64,000 nt of DNA. Source: Trema orientale. Lineage: Eukaryota > Streptophyta > Magnoliopsida > Rosales > Cannabaceae. The stretch lies in contig JXTC01000012.1 of the NCBI GenBank assembly GCA_002914845.1, positions 1,076,556 through 1,140,555 of the forward strand. The letters run 5' to 3'. The stretch's first letter is position 1. The number at the start of each line of letters is the position of its first letter. The position numbers and the translations under genes are program-made. Shown piece by piece: positions 11,412-24,317 of the stretch. Under the pieces are notes generated by a model. The model worked only from the letters and a program-made list of their open reading frames with translations, did no database searches and had not been told where the DNA came from.

Positions 11412-12660
11412 TTTAAGAACTTATGATTTTTCCTTATAGAAATATGATTAAACCAATTAGATTTCCTAGTTTCGATTAAATGAAATTAGTTTTCGTATGG
11501 ATTATAAATTATGAATAGTAATCGATTCAATTGATAAATTAGGTATATATATGTATATATGATCGAAATTTCCTTATCTGTGTTATTGCCAATTTGTATA
11601 CATAATTGAGTTTTCTTTTTTTTTTAAAAAAAAAAAACTTTTATTTTTGGTATGACGGCATTAATGGTACTGGTCATGATTACCCATGATTTTCTTTACG
11701 GATTTGTATTCCTGTATTGATTGCATTCAGAAATTAATTGAGACATTTATTTTCTTGCTAATTCATGTATATATATATATTTATATATTATCATGAAAAT
11801 GGGTTTGAAGAATAAATATTGATTAGTGTGATTCATTACTTACATGTTGTATTGAGTAGCCCAATATGATGATGAATTGATATATATGGTATATATATAT
11901 GTGATTAGCATAAAATTCATAGTATTGTGCCGTAAGGGATAAAAATATTATTATTATTATTATTATACTTTGTCATAAATGTTTCCGCAATTAACATTAT
12001 TATATATATAGATTTATTTGTAATTTCTATTTTTTTTTATTATGTGATTAATTATATTAGCAAATTACTATTGGCATGATTGCTAAATTATTCAGTTTGA
12101 ATTATATATTATGTTTGTTTATTAGTCATCAAAGTGGCCAAATTAAAATGTTACATTGCTATCAAATTGAATAATTTTTTCAACACTCATTTTAGATGCT
12201 TATAATTGAATGTCTAAATTTTAGACATAATATCATTAAGTGAGTTGTTGAAATTTATTATTTATAAAATATTTTAGGATCATCTAAAGGTAGATCATTT
12301 ATTCTTATAAGTAATAAATATAATGTGATGATTGATATACCTTATTAGATATGTTTTGTATATCCAAAGATAGCAAATATGTTTAAGTAAGATATATATA
12401 ATTATCAAATAAGTGATTTTATTATTAGCATTATTTTAGTTATTCATGGTATATTAGAGTATCTCCCAAATAAGAGCTTTAATATACAACTGATTATTTT
12501 CTTTGTTTAAATCTGTTTTATGTTTCATATATCAAAGTATTGATGTTAGAAATTTTTTATCATATTTGCAGTATCTGTTCATGTTTCACTGCACTCGCAT
12601 ATTTCATCTATTCCTTTGTTTAATGGGTTAAATTTCTCTGATTTGTGTGAACAAGTCTAA
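11412..12660 (+). other. Leader of the outer copia element
   Basis: About 1.25 kb of AT-rich, non-coding DNA lies between the primer binding site and the first gag similarity. It contains TA and ATT microsatellites (for example near 11950-11967). No inserted element with paired ends was found. Confidence 0.6.
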
Positions 12661-13400
12661 TTTTACTTAGGTATTTTGGATCTTGACTTAGTACTTTAAA
12701 TTGAAAAACTTGCTACTATTACAGCTACAAGCAGTGATGAGGAAAAGACTATCCATAAACTTTGGAAACGATCAAACAGATTAAGCTTAATGTTTATGCG
12801 AATAACAGTAGCAAACAACATTAAGTCTACTCTTCCAAAAACTAATGGTGCTAAGGAATTTACGAAATCTATGGAAGAGAGGTCTTGAACTACTGATAAG
12901 TCACTTGCTGGGATATTAATGGGTAACTTAACTACCATGAAATATGATGGTTCTTATACCATGCATGAATATGTCATTGAAATGACAAATATAGCAGCAA
13001 AACTAAAGAATTTAGGAATGAATATGGATGAGTACTTTTTAGTACAGTGCATATTAAACTCCTTGCCTTCTGAGCAATATGGGCCTTTTCAAATAAACTC
13101 TAACACTATTAAAGATAAGTGGAATGTTAATGAATTAGCCAATATGCTTGTACAAGAAGAGACAAGGCTAAAGAATTAAAGAACTCATTTCATTAATCTT
13201 ACTACTCATCAAGGAGCTGAAAATAATTCTAAATAGAAGTTTAGAAAAGGCATGAAGTAAGGTTTATACAAGCCGAATGAATCTTCTAAGACTTCTCAAA
13301 TCCACAAGAAGAAACGTAAGAATGATAAGTGTCATTTCTGCAAGAAAATTGGACATTATCAGAGTGATTGCTTAAAACGTAGGGCTTGGTTTGAAAAGAA
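12660..13400 (+). pseudogene. Outer copia gag remnant
   Basis: The translated pieces resemble the copia gag domain (UBN2 type), with words such as MHEYVIEMTNIAAKLKNLG and LNSLPSEQYGPF. They are followed near 13330-13372 by a CCHC zinc knuckle (CHFCKKIGHYQSDC). The longest open stretch is 12919-13179. It is a broken fossil. Confidence 0.85.
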
Positions 13401-13439
13401 AGGTAAGCCTTGTATTTTCGTATGTTTTGAATCAAACTT

Positions 13440-14521
13440 ACTTAAAGTTCCTTATAATACTTGGTGGATTGATTCTGGCTCAACTAATTATATTTCCAAT
13501 ACAATGCAGGGATTCTTTTCGATCCAAATTATAAAGTTAAATGAACACTTTGTTTTCATGGGGAATTGAAATAAAGCTCCAATTAAAGGCATTGTAATTT
13601 ATCATCTCATTTTAGACACTGGGCATCATTTAGATTTATTTCAAACCCTTTATGCACCTATATTTTCCTGCAATTTAGTTTCTTTACCTAAGTTAAATAC
13701 AGCAGGATTTTCTTTTAAATTTAATTATGGATCTTTTAGTTTATCTAAGAATAAAAACCTTATTGATTCTGGAATCTTATGTGATGGTATATATAAGCTT
13801 AAACTTGATAATCTTTTTGCTGAGACCTTATTGACTTTGTATCATAATGTTGGAACTAAACAGAATTTAGTTGACGAACATTCTGCTTACTTATGGCATA
13901 AACGTTTGGGTCATATATCCAAAAAAAGAATAACAAGATTAGTAAAGAATAGAATCCTGACAAATTTGGATTTTACTAATCGTGGTGTGTGTGTATTGGT
14001 TGTATAAAAGGAAAACAAACCAAACACACAAAGAAAGGAGCCACAAGAAGTACACAGCTTCTTGAAATTATACACACTGATATATGTGGATCTTTTGATA
14101 TTCCATCTTTTGGTAGAGAAAAGTATTTTATCATCTTTATTAATAATTTTTCACGTTATAGTTACATTTATCTATTGCATAAAAAATCTCAAGCAATGGA
14201 CACCCTTGAGGTATAAATTAAAGAAGTTGAGAGGCAATTAGATAAAAAAGTGAAAATCGTAAGTTCAGATAGAGGTGGTGAATATTATAGAAAGTATAAT
14301 GAATTGGGATAATGTCTGGGTCCATTTACTAAATTTCTTGAAAAGCATGACATATGTGCTCAATACACTATACCAGGAAAGCCATAATAAAATGGTGTAG
14401 CAGAAAGGTGTAATCGTACATTGATAGACTTAGTTAGGAATATGCTTAGTTATTCTTCTTTACCCTTATCATTATGGATGCATGCTTTAAAAACTGCCAT
14501 GTATATATTAAATAGGCAGCT
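13440..14521 (+). pseudogene. Outer copia protease and integrase remnant
   Basis: The aspartic protease site appears as WWIDSGSTNYIS near 13460. The pre-integrase zinc region (LWHKRLGHIS near 13890) follows, then the integrase core including IHTDICGSFDIPSFGREKYF near 14065-14125 and INNFSRYSYIYLL. It is interrupted by the nested element; further integrase sequence resumes after it. It is a broken fossil. Confidence 0.85.
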
Positions 14522-14526
14522 CTAAT

Positions 14527-15872
14527 TGTTAACCTAAGATTAGCTAACCTAAGAGGAGGGTGAATTAGGTTTTAAAAATTTTTGCAAATTTTTCTTGTCA
14601 AGCAAGTAAATTATGCAAATAAAAGCAATAATAAGTAAAAATAGATAAATAGCATATACAAGATTAATAAATTATAGAGATAGGAATAGAGAAGTGCAAA
14701 TAATATTTTTACGAGATTCAACAAACACTTCGGTTTGTCTACGTCCCCGGCTTTTGGCAACCCGCTTCGAGCTTTCCACTATCAGATCAAGAGAATGGGC
14801 TTGACTGTCCTTTTTACACAATGGGTACTTTTTTCCTTAAGCATATGCCTTTACAATAGGATTGAAGACGGCTCTATCACGCCTAACTCGAATTATTTAG
14901 ACTCCGGTACCAATCTCACCTAAACCAGGTTATTTATGAATCCGGTATCAACCTCACTTCACAAATACAATTTGGTTTTTGTTTTGTTGAAACACTCAAT
15001 TAGAATCTCTCTTCTAAAAAGATTGATACAAGGTAGGCCTAGAGAGAATAAATGGAAACACAAGATAATATCTAGTTTGGCTCAATTGATTTTTGTGAAA
15101 AAATAGATTTGAAAGTTTGATTCACAAAAGATGATTTGAATAACTTGAAAGTATGTTTAAAGCAATATAGGAATGTTCAAAAGTTGTTTCAAGTATTAGA
15201 AAAGCTTCTATATATAGACTAGAATAAAAACTAATCGTTTTAGATCATTTGACAGACAATCTGTCATTTTTGGCAGACCGAAAATCAACTTTCGGTCGAT
15301 CGAAAATACGAGCTATTGAAAGTGCAGTTGTAATTATCGAATTTGAAAAACTATTAAAAATATGCAAGAGAATCGGTAGACCGATTATGAAGGTTGGTTT
15401 GCTGAAAATATCCAAGAGCTATTTTTGAATTTTATTTCAAGTTCTTTTTCAATTATTTTCAAAATGTGACTTCATAAATTAATTTATTAATTTATTATGT
15501 AATATAGGAACTATAGAAATTCATAAATCAATTTAAAAGCTTGTGTAAAATAAATTTTATATTTTAATTAGAGATAAATAAATTTGACATTTTTGCTTTA
15601 AAAATTTCCACTTTTAAGAAAAATTTGAGCCATTAAGATCATATAATGTGTAAACAAGTATTCAAGTACAAGAACTGAGTGTATATCCTTTGCTAGTCTA
15701 GATCTTGTAATCTTGAATTTTGTCTTCAAGCTCTTATCCATAATCTATCTTGAATGTCTTGTGATCCTTTCAATTTAACTTGCTACACACTCAAGTAGAT
15801 TATTAGATCTTAATCATATGTTTGTCAACTTCAAAATAAGAGTGTATGATTGATGATACAAAGCATAAGTCA
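14527..15872 (-). repeat. 3' LTR of the nested element (left copy)
   Basis: It is about 1346 bp and aligns with 20564-21852 from TGTTA(A/G)CC to AAGTCA/GAGTCA. Shared blocks include TCGAGCTTTCCACTAT and GAATGGGCTTGACT. The outer end is exact; the inner end is uncertain by a few bases. Confidence 0.88.
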
Positions 15873-15876
15873 ATAA

Positions 15877-15890
15877 TCTCCCCCTTTTTG
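15877..15890 (-). promoter_or_regulatory. Polypurine tract of the nested element
   Basis: Read on the minus strand, CAAAAAGGGGGAGATT lies immediately before the 3' LTR, the expected place for second-strand priming. A similar tract sits about 300 bp further inside (16175-16188). Confidence 0.75.
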
Positions 15891-16199
15891 ATGATAACAA
15901 ACATTTGATTTAAAAAAGAGTAAGGAATACAAAATAAGTAGAGATAAATGTCCTTACCAAATTCTGAATGCTCCTCCTCAAAATATGCTTAATAAAAAGA
16001 GAGTAAACTATATATTTTGAATATTTTACTCATAGATACCAATTGTGAACAATTTAGCTCATACCAATTGTGTGAAGAAAGCATAGAAACCAAGTTGATA
16101 CCAATTATTTAAAGATAAAAAAAGACCAAATTGATACCAATGGAAATTATTTAAATCAAAATTCACACACATTCTTCTCCCCCTTTTGATATCATCAAA

Positions 16200-17478
16200 A
16201 AGATAAATCCATAAGAAGAAAGAGGAAAACAAATATAATATCCAATGTAAAACAAAACAAGGAGTTCAAACATTGAAATTTAAGCATAAAAAAAAAGAGT
16301 TCATGAAATAACCAAAGTAAAAGTCTAAGAGTGTAAAATATGAAGCACAAAAAAAAAAATCTATAGAAGAGGAAAACGCCCAAAGAATGACTGCATCATC
16401 TGCATTATCTCGACCTGCTGATCTTGAATAATCTGAAATTATCACTCTTGGTGTTGCTGGACTGAGTAGACATCAGCTAAAAGAATCTGGAAGTGCTCAA
16501 GCTCGGTGTCATGTAGATACTGGATGTCAAGCTGGATAGTGCTGAGACGTTCAGACAGGCTGTTGAAAGCAGTAGTATAGTCAAATTGCTGTGTAGGAGC
16601 CTCCTCAGCATGAGTGCCCTCAGCAGCTTTAGTACTACTACCACCAGTTTCCTATTGAGCGCATGTTCCTTGATCATGTCCTGGCTTGGTTTTGGTCACC
16701 CATTCATTGTTTATGAAACTGAAGCCCATGAGACTTAAAGTCTTGTTGTTGATTCCGCTTCATCAAAAGTTGAGATATTGAAATGTTAAAAGATGCGAGT
16801 GAGTAGAAAACCATATGAAAGAGAGGTTCTTCTATTCTCTATGGCATTGATCATCTCATAAATAATAAAATAAGATAGGTTCAACTTCCTCCCCATAAGA
16901 ATGGAATCAATAAAACTAATATCATAGAATGTGGGTGCATCCCTATGATCAGCTCTAGGAATCATGCTTTGAGATACAAACTGAAAGAGAATCTTAACCT
17001 CTAAAGTAAGGTCAGTGACACGAGGCTTGGGTTGGAAATTATCAGGAGAACAGACTCGGAGTAAAGTTTGTTGAGGGTTAAAATCTTCAATCATAGGCCA
17101 AGTGTTAGTAATAGGAAATCTATAACCACTCAAAGATAAATTCAAAATTTTAGCTAGGAATTGTTCTGTAACTTCGAAATCTATTCCCTTAAGGGAACTA
17201 TAGACTACATGTTGACCCTTAGAGACGTTTGCAATGGCATAAAATTCCCTAACCAACCTCGGATACCCTTCTCCCTAATGGAGCAGAATTCAGCCTATTC
17301 CATGTTTTCTATGTAATCAGGAAAATTTATACAGGCTAGGTCTCTAAAATTCAGTCTAGGAGATAATAGCAGGAGATTCTAAGAGAAGAATATCTAACCT
17401 TGCCTTAATACGTTGTTCAGACTCTTCAGGATGAATTTCCTTGCTCCTACGTCTTGGATTTTCCCTTCTAGGAGCCAT
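16200..17478 (-). pseudogene. Extra open frame downstream of pol in the nested element
   Basis: This region lies between the RNase H tail and the 3' LTR, where SIRE-type elements carry an additional (sometimes called envelope-like) gene. A minus-strand ATG at 17478 opens with a basic Arg-rich N-terminus (MAPRRENPRRR). The longest open stretch is 16786-17256, with words such as MVREFYAIANVSKGQHVVYS and GIDFEVTEQFLAKILNLSL. It resembles what databases often call a putative plant transposon protein domain; I identify this from memory only. It is a broken fossil. Confidence 0.6.
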
Positions 17479-17677
17479 AGGATCAAAATGATGACAATAG
17501 AAAACTTAGAATTTCAGATTCTAGGGTTTGAGAGAATAAAATATCAGATTTGATGCAAAAAGAAAGTGAAAACCAAAGATTAAGAGTAGAAAAGCGATGA
17601 AATCAACTTTGGTCGGAAGAAAATTAAAAGATTTAGAGAGAAAAAAGATTGAGAATGAAAATAGATAGATATAGGGG

Positions 17678-17697
17678 GAGAGAGAGAGAGAGAGTTT
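17678..17697. repeat. GA microsatellite
   Basis: A short (GA)n run inside the nested element, upstream of its extra open frame. Confidence 0.85.
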
Positions 17698-18136
17698 TCA
17701 GTTGAGAGGGTGTGAGAAATGAGTGAGAAAAACCATTAAAACGGTTAAATATTCGCAGTCCTATGAGTTTTCGATCTACCGATTCTGGCAGAGAATTCAG
17801 CAGAACGAAAAAGTTTTTAGTCTGTCGAAAACTCTGTTTCGACAGTTTTTCAGCTTAAAAAAATTTAAAACGACGGATTTGATACAACCATTCATGAAAC
17901 ACATTTATAAATGAACAATTTAGTGAACAAATACAACAAATCAAGCAACTTTTAAACACAAAAAGAACCAATGAAGCTCATTATGATCAATCATGCCAAG
18001 TTCTCTATGAATCATGCAAAAACGATCCTCGTTGAGAGGTTTGATGAAAATATCAGCAAGTTATTTTTCCGTGCATACAAACTCAAGTACAATGTCACCT
18101 TTTTACATATGATCACGAAGAAAATGATGTCTAATA

Positions 18137-18860
18137 TCAATATAAAAAATTATCAACTATCACAAAAGCATGGTGTTTTTCACTAAGACTAACTACTCTT
18201 GATGGTCCAAATAAATTCATGTGAAGTAGTTGTAATGGTCTAGAAGTAGTAATGGTATTTTTTGATTTAAAAGAGCTTTTTACTTGTTTTCCAAATTGAC
18301 ATGCATCACAAACTTTGTCTTTTTTAAAGAGTAGACTAGGTAAACCACTAACAAGGTTTTTCTTTGAAATTTTAGAAATAGTATTCATATTAGCACGTCC
18401 AAGCCTTCTATGCCAAAGCCAAGAGTCATCTTTTAAAACTAAAAAATATTTATCTTGGTTAAAATATTTTTCAATATCAATGGTATAAACATTATCTTTT
18501 CTTTCTCCTTCAAAAATGATTTCTTTTAAAGAAGTATCCTCAATTAAGCATTTAGAAGGTTCAAAAATGACTCGATAACCTTTGTCACAAAGTTGACTTA
18601 TACTAAGTAAATTGTGTTCAAGACTATCAACAAATAAAATATTTTCTATAATGGGAGAAGAAGCAGTACCAATATTACCTATATCTAAAATTTTACCTTT
18701 GGTATTGTCTCCAAATATGACATGTCCTCCATTTCTTTTTGTAAACGATGAAAGCAAAGAGAAGTCACTAGTCATATGTTTGGAGCAACCACTATCCAAG
18801 AACCAAAAATTCTTCTTCTTTTGTACCTACAAGTAAGAATCAGACTTTGATTTTTGGTAC
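18137..18860 (-). pseudogene. Nested element protease, pre-integrase and integrase start
   Basis: The frame opens with the aspartic protease motif MDSGCSKHMTSD, then IENILFVDSLEHNLLSISQL. The pre-integrase zinc region follows (WLWHRRLGRANMNTISKISK and CDACQFGKQVKSSFK), then the beginning of integrase (LLHMNLFGPSRV). The order is that of copia pol. It is a broken fossil. Confidence 0.88.
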
Positions 18861-19584
18861 CCATACTAATTTGGGTCCTTGAGTGTTAGTTCAAGATTCT
18901 TTTGGTACCCAAGCTAGTTTTCCACCAAAATATGTATTTTTCTTCACAAAGCATGAAAAATTAGTATGTCCATTTTGATTGCAATAAGTGCAAGTGTGCT
19001 TGGTATCACTAATGCGAGCTTTCACAAAATAGTTTTTGAGGTATTTTTGTTTTATTAAAGATTTGTCCCCAATACCTCCTTTGTCAAAAATGCACTTTTG
19101 TCCACAAGCTTCATATCAAAATTTTTCTTTCCATTTATAAATTTGTGGACAATTTTGATCAAGTCTAAAATCTTGTCATTTAATGTTGTGTTTTCTTTTG
19201 ACAAAACATCACAATTAATACAGGGTAATTTCACTTCCATTTTTTTTTTATAAACTTATCAATTATTTTTGACAAACTAATAATTTTTATGAGAGCATTG
19301 TTCTTGAAAATGAGTTCTTTATAGTTTTTGTGTAAATCATTGAAATTACTCAATAAATTTTCATATGATAAATTACTATCATTATCATTCTCGCTAAAAT
19401 CACTACTAGTATCACTATCATCATGAAATTCACTTTTAGATTCAAGTGAACTTACCTCATTTTCTATTGCCGTGAAGCATATGTTGGCAATTTCTTCTTG
19501 TTCTTCCCCTTCGGATTCTTCTTCTTCACTATCGTCCTAAGTGGCTTTCATTGCCTTCTTCTTTATTTTTCTTCTCAAGGGACA

Positions 19585-20352
19585 TTCATTCTTCATGTGA
19601 TCCGGCTTCTTACATTCAAAGCAAGTGATAGGATCATTCTTCATTTTCTTCTCTCGAAAGTCATTGCCTTTGATGTTCTTTTTGAAATTCTTCTTTTTGA
19701 AGTTTAAGTACTTCTTGTATTTTTTGGTAAGTAAGACAATGTCTTCTAACTCACTATCCGCAAAATCTTATTCTTCTGCATTGCTTTCTTACATGGTAGC
19801 TTTGAGAGCTATTCCTTTCTTTTTCTTCTCCTCTCCTTCATATTCATTTGTTTCATTCATAAGAATTTCATAGGTTATAAGAGTACCTATAAATTCTTCA
19901 AGAGGAAGTTTGTTAAGATTCTTAGCTTCTTGAATGACCACCACCTTGCTTCCATATACTCGAGGAAGGTTTCTAAGGATTTTTCTTACCAACTCACCAT
20001 TTGGAAATATTTTTCCTAGAGCACTAAGAGAGTTAATAATAGTTGTGAATCTAGTAAACATTTGAGAAATAGATTCATCTTTTTCCATTTTAAACAACTC
20101 ATAGTTTCTAGTAAAAATATTGATTCTAGTTTCTTTTATAGAGCTAGTTCCTTGATATGATACTTCAAGTATATTCCATAGTTCATAAGCATCTCTAGCT
20201 TTTTCAATATTATAATAAATATTCCTATCTAAGCCACACATAAGAATATTTCTAGCTCTACCATTTTTGGTGAAGTTGATTTTATCTTTTTCATCATATT
20301 CTTCTATGTCTTTTTCCACTTCTCTACCATCAACCATTTTAGTTATTTTCAA
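19585..20352 (-). pseudogene. Nested element gag
   Basis: The 187-codon frame 19789-20352 is a UBN2-type copia gag, with AYELWNILEVSYQGTSSIKE, a MEKDESISQMFTRF stretch and ILRNLPRVYGSKVVVIQEAK. Further on, near 19580-19625, the minus strand encodes a CCHC knuckle (CFECKKPDHMKNEC). The combination is typical of SIRE-type elements. It is a broken fossil. Confidence 0.88.
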
Positions 20353-20541
20353 GGAGACTTTAGTAACAATATACTATAAATCAAAATCAATAGACCTAAG
20401 GTATGTATCCATACGGCTTCGTCAATAGTTAAAATCACTTCTATTGAAAAATGGGAGTTTGGATGGAGACAACCACTCATATTGGAAAGAAAAATTGTTT
20501 GGGCTAGCCATCTCAAAAATGGTTAAGTTTTTAAAAAATTT

Positions 20542-20561
20542 GAGCACAAGCTCTGATGCCA
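20542..20561 (-). promoter_or_regulatory. Primer binding site of the nested element
   Basis: On the minus strand TGGCATCAGAGCTTGTGC follows the 5' LTR (right copy) after two bases. It fits the initiator-Met-tRNA-type PBS used by plant copia elements. Confidence 0.85.
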
Positions 20562-20563
20562 AT

Positions 20564-21852
20564 TGTTAGCCCAAAATTAGCTAACTCAAAAGGGGGGATG
20601 AATTCAGTTTTAAAAACTTTTACAAACTTTTCTTGTTAAGTAAGTAAATTATGCAAGTAAAAGCAATAACAAGTAAAAATAGATAAATAGCATGTACAAG
20701 CTCAAGATAAATAAATTAAAGAGATAGGGATCAAGAAGTACAAATATTATTTTTACGAGGTTCAATAAACACTTCGGTTTGTCTACGTCACTGGCTCTTG
20801 GTAACCCATTTCGAGCTTTCCACTATTAGATCAAGAGAATGGGCTTGACTATCCCTTTTACACAATGAGTACTTTCTCTTTAGGTACACTCACGCCTTTA
20901 CAATAGGATTGAATTCGGCTCTATCACGTCTAACTCGGATTATTTAGACTTTAGTGCCAATCTCACCTAAACCGAGTTGTTTATGAATTTAGTGTCAATC
21001 TCACCTCATAAATACAATTTAGTTTTTATTTTGTTGAAACACTCAATTAGAATCTCTCTTCTGAAAAGATTGATACAAGGTAAGCTTAGAGAGAATAAAT
21101 GGAAACACAAGATATAATCTAGTTTAGCTCAATTGATTTTTGTGCAAAAAGTAGATTTGAAAGTTTGATACACAAAAGATGATTTGAACAACTTGAAAGT
21201 ATGTTTAAAACAATGTAGAAATGTTCAAAAGTTATTTCAAGTTTTAGACTAGCTTCTATATATAGACTAGAATGAAAACTAGTTATTTTAGACCATTTGA
21301 CAGACAATCTGTCATTTTCTGCAGACCGAAAATCTACTTTCGGTTGACCGAAAATACTAGCCGTTGAAAGTATGGTTGTAATGGTCGAATTTGAAAAACT
21401 GTTAAAATATGCAGGGGAATCGTTAGACCGATTCTGAAGGCCGATCTGTTGAAAATACCCGAGAGCTATTTTTAAATTTTATTTCAAGTTGTTTTTTAAT
21501 TATTTTCAAAATGTGACTTTATAAATTGATTTATTATATAATATAGGAACTATAGAAATTCATAAATCAATTTAAAAACTTGTGTAAAATAAAATTCATA
21601 TTTTAATTAGAGATAAATAAGTTTGACAGTTTTGTTTTGAAAATTTCCACTTCTATGAAAAAATTGAGCCATTAAAATCATGTCTTGTAATTTTGAACTT
21701 TGTCTTCAAGCTCTTATCCATAATCTATCTTGAATGTCTTGTGATCCTTTCAATTTAACTTGCTGCATACTCAAGTAGATTATTAGATCTTAATCATATG
21801 TTTGTTAACTTCAAAATAAGAGTGTATGATTGATGATACAAAGTATGAGTCA
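20564..21852 (-). repeat. 5' LTR of the nested element (right copy)
   Basis: It is about 1289 bp and lies next to the PBS and gag on the minus strand, so it is the 5' LTR. It aligns throughout with the left copy, with about one difference in ten sites and some small indels. Confidence 0.88.
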
Positions 21853-21855
21853 ATA

Positions 21856-22200
21856 CTAAATACTCCTTTTGAACTGTGGACAAGAAGAAAACCTAGTTTA
21901 AGGCACCTACATGTCTGGGGTTATTCGGTGGAAGTTGAAATGTATAATCCACATGAAAAGAAATTGGATTTCAGAATGACTAGTAGATTTTTCATTGGTT
22001 ATCCTGAAAAATTCAAAGGGTATAGATTTTATTGTCCCTATCATAGTCCAAGAATTGTAGAAACTGGAATGCAAGGTTCATTAAAAATAGTGAAGTTAGT
22101 ACGAGTGAAAAACTACACAATGTGGTTATTTAAGAAGTTGGGATGCAAGTTCCTATACCCATGACTTCTAAAAATGTGGTTCCTAATATTGTCGAATAAC
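21856..22200 (+). pseudogene. Outer copia integrase, second part
   Basis: The coding similarity of the outer element resumes immediately after the nested copy: NTPFELWTRRKPSLRHLHVW and the downstream RFFIGYPEKFKGYRFYCP are the conserved integrase C-terminal region of copia pol. It is a broken fossil. Confidence 0.85.
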
Positions 22201-22399
22201 TTGACAATATTCAAGAACAACAAATCAATGTAGAAACTCCCCATAATAAAATTATCACCAATGAGCTTGCAATAAATGAGTCATAAGGAATAACATTAAG
22301 AAAATCTCAACGAGATAGAAAGTTTGCTATTCCTAATGACTACGTAGTTTATCTACAAGAGTTAGAAATTGACTTAAGGATTGACAATGATCCAGTTTC

Positions 22400-23170
22400 A
22401 TTTTCACAAGCCGTAGAAAGTATTGACTCTATTAAGTGGATTGATACTATAAAAGATGAGATGAAATTTGTGAACCAAAATCAAGTTTGGGATCTCATTG
22501 AGTTACTTGAAGGTTGTAAGAAAGTCGAGTGTAAATAGATCTTCAAGACGAAGCGCGATTCTAATGACAATATTAAACGATATAAAGCCACACTAGTAGC
22601 CAAAGGTTTTACTTAGGAGGAAGGCATTGACTACAGGGATATATTTTAACCTATCTCTAAGAAAGATTCTTTTAGAATTATCATGCCTTAGTAGCTCATT
22701 TTGATTTAGAGTTACATCAAATGGATGTGAAAACTATCTTTCTTAATGGAAATTTAGAAGAGGAAGTTTATATGGATCAACCTGAAGGATTTTTATCTGA
22801 AAGAAAGGAACGCATGGTGTGTAAACTTAAGAAGTCAATATATGGACTTAAATAAGCAACCTAACAATGGTATCTAAAGTTTAATGATACCATAACATCT
22901 TTTAGATTTAAGGAAAACGATGTTGATTGGTGTATATATCTAAAGATCAGTAGGAGCAAGTTTATATTTTTGATTTTGTATGTTGATGATATACTGCTTG
23001 CCGCTAATGATCTTAGTTTATTATATCAAACTAAGAATTTTCTCTCAAAAAACTTTGAAATGAAAGACATGGGTAAGCCATCTTATGTGATAGGAATTGA
23101 AATATTCAGTGATGGATCACAAGGATTGTTAGGATTGTTTTATAAAGCATATATTGATAAAGTTTAGAGA
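22400..23170 (+). pseudogene. Outer copia reverse transcriptase remnant
   Basis: Recognisable words include WIDTIKDEMKFV near 22440, the region encoding [13 protein letters not shown] near 22756-22795 and [13 protein letters not shown], and the catalytic core YVDDILLAAND near 22980. These are standard copia reverse transcriptase blocks. It is a broken fossil. Confidence 0.88.
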
Positions 23171-23179
23171 GATTTAAGA

Positions 23180-23940
23180 TGGAAAAGTATTCAGTAGGAA
23201 TAGTTCCAATTCAGAAGGGAGATAAATTTAGTCTCATGCAATGTCTAAAGAATGAATTGGAACATAGACAAATGGAAAATACTCCTTATGCATCTATTGT
23301 TGGGAGCCTAATATATGCACAAATTTGTAGCAGGCTAGACATCAGTTTTGCTGTCGGAATGTTGGGCAGGTATCAAAGTAATACAGGAATGGATCATTGC
23401 AAAGCTGCCAAGAAGGTGCTAAGGTATTTTCAAAGAACAAAAGACTATAGGTGATCTAAAAGTGATTTAGAGGTGACTGAGTATACAGATTCAGACTTTG
23501 CTAGATGTCTTAATAGAAGAAAGTCCATTTTTGGCTACTTATTCTTTTTAGCTAGAGGAGTAGTCTCATAGAAAAGTGCAATACAATCTATCATTGTTGC
23601 ATCTACGATAGAAGCTGAGTTTGTGGTATGCTTTGAAGCCACGGTTCATGGATTATGGTTGCAGAACTTTATTTCAAGACTGTAAGTTATCGATAGTATT
23701 GCCAGGCCGCTAAAAATTTATTTTGATAATTTCGCAGCAGTCTCGAAAAATGATAAGTATTCTAAAGATGTTAAATACATGGAATTGAAATATCTTGCCA
23801 TTAAAGAAGAAGTTCAGAAATAAAGGCTGTCAATTGAGCATTTAAGCACAAACCTAATGATTGCAGATTCATTAACTAAAGGGCTGGCGCCGAAGATATT
23901 TAATAAACATGTTAAAAGAATGGGTCTTAGATGTAATAGT
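23180..23940 (+). pseudogene. Outer copia connection and RNase H remnant
   Basis: MENTPYASIVGSLIYAQICS and KAAKKVLRYFQRTKDY mark the end of reverse transcriptase. A TDSDFARC motif near 23490 and the downstream EAEF region mark RNase H. It ends near MGLRCNS at about 23935. It is a broken fossil. Confidence 0.85.
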
Positions 23941-24317
23941 TGATATATTTATTTTATGATTATTTATTTGACACTTTGAGCTCATTTATGTGTTTCTGAT
24001 ATTTCCTATTTTCTTATTTTGTATACATAATTGGTTTAGATTAATAATAACAGGAATAATCTTCAATAGACATTAATGTTGGATCATTACTGATATTCTC
24101 ACTTATAGTTTATATTGGGTTAAAAGCTAAAGTTGTGGTACATGAAAGGGATTATATCGAAATTGTGATATATGACCATCATGACTCACTTTAGTTTTTG
24201 GCTCGACTCTGATATATGTTATTGATCAACTAATAAGAAATTTAAATTTATGAGACACGTATTACGTTTATTTATTAAACTATAAAGAAAATATGTCACA
24301 TAGGCCAAGTAGGAGAA

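Larger units (their letters stand above)
14527..21852 (-). mobile_element. SIRE-like Ty1/copia element nested in the outer copia
   Basis: It is inserted in the opposite direction to its host element. Its LTRs (14527 to about 15872 and 20564 to about 21852) are about 1.3 kb, unusually long for copia and typical of the SIRE/Maximus lineage. On the minus strand the primer binding site TGGCATCAGAGCTTGTGC lies beside the right-hand LTR. A polypurine tract (AAAAAGGGGGAGATT) lies beside the left-hand LTR. Recognisable parts are gag with a CCHC knuckle, protease, pre-integrase and the start of integrase, an RNase H tail near 17960-18145, and an extra downstream open frame. No reverse transcriptase core was recognised, so it is incomplete. 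The candidate target duplication is CTAAT/CTAAA, imperfect. LTRs differ at about one site in ten. It is a broken fossil. Confidence 0.88.
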
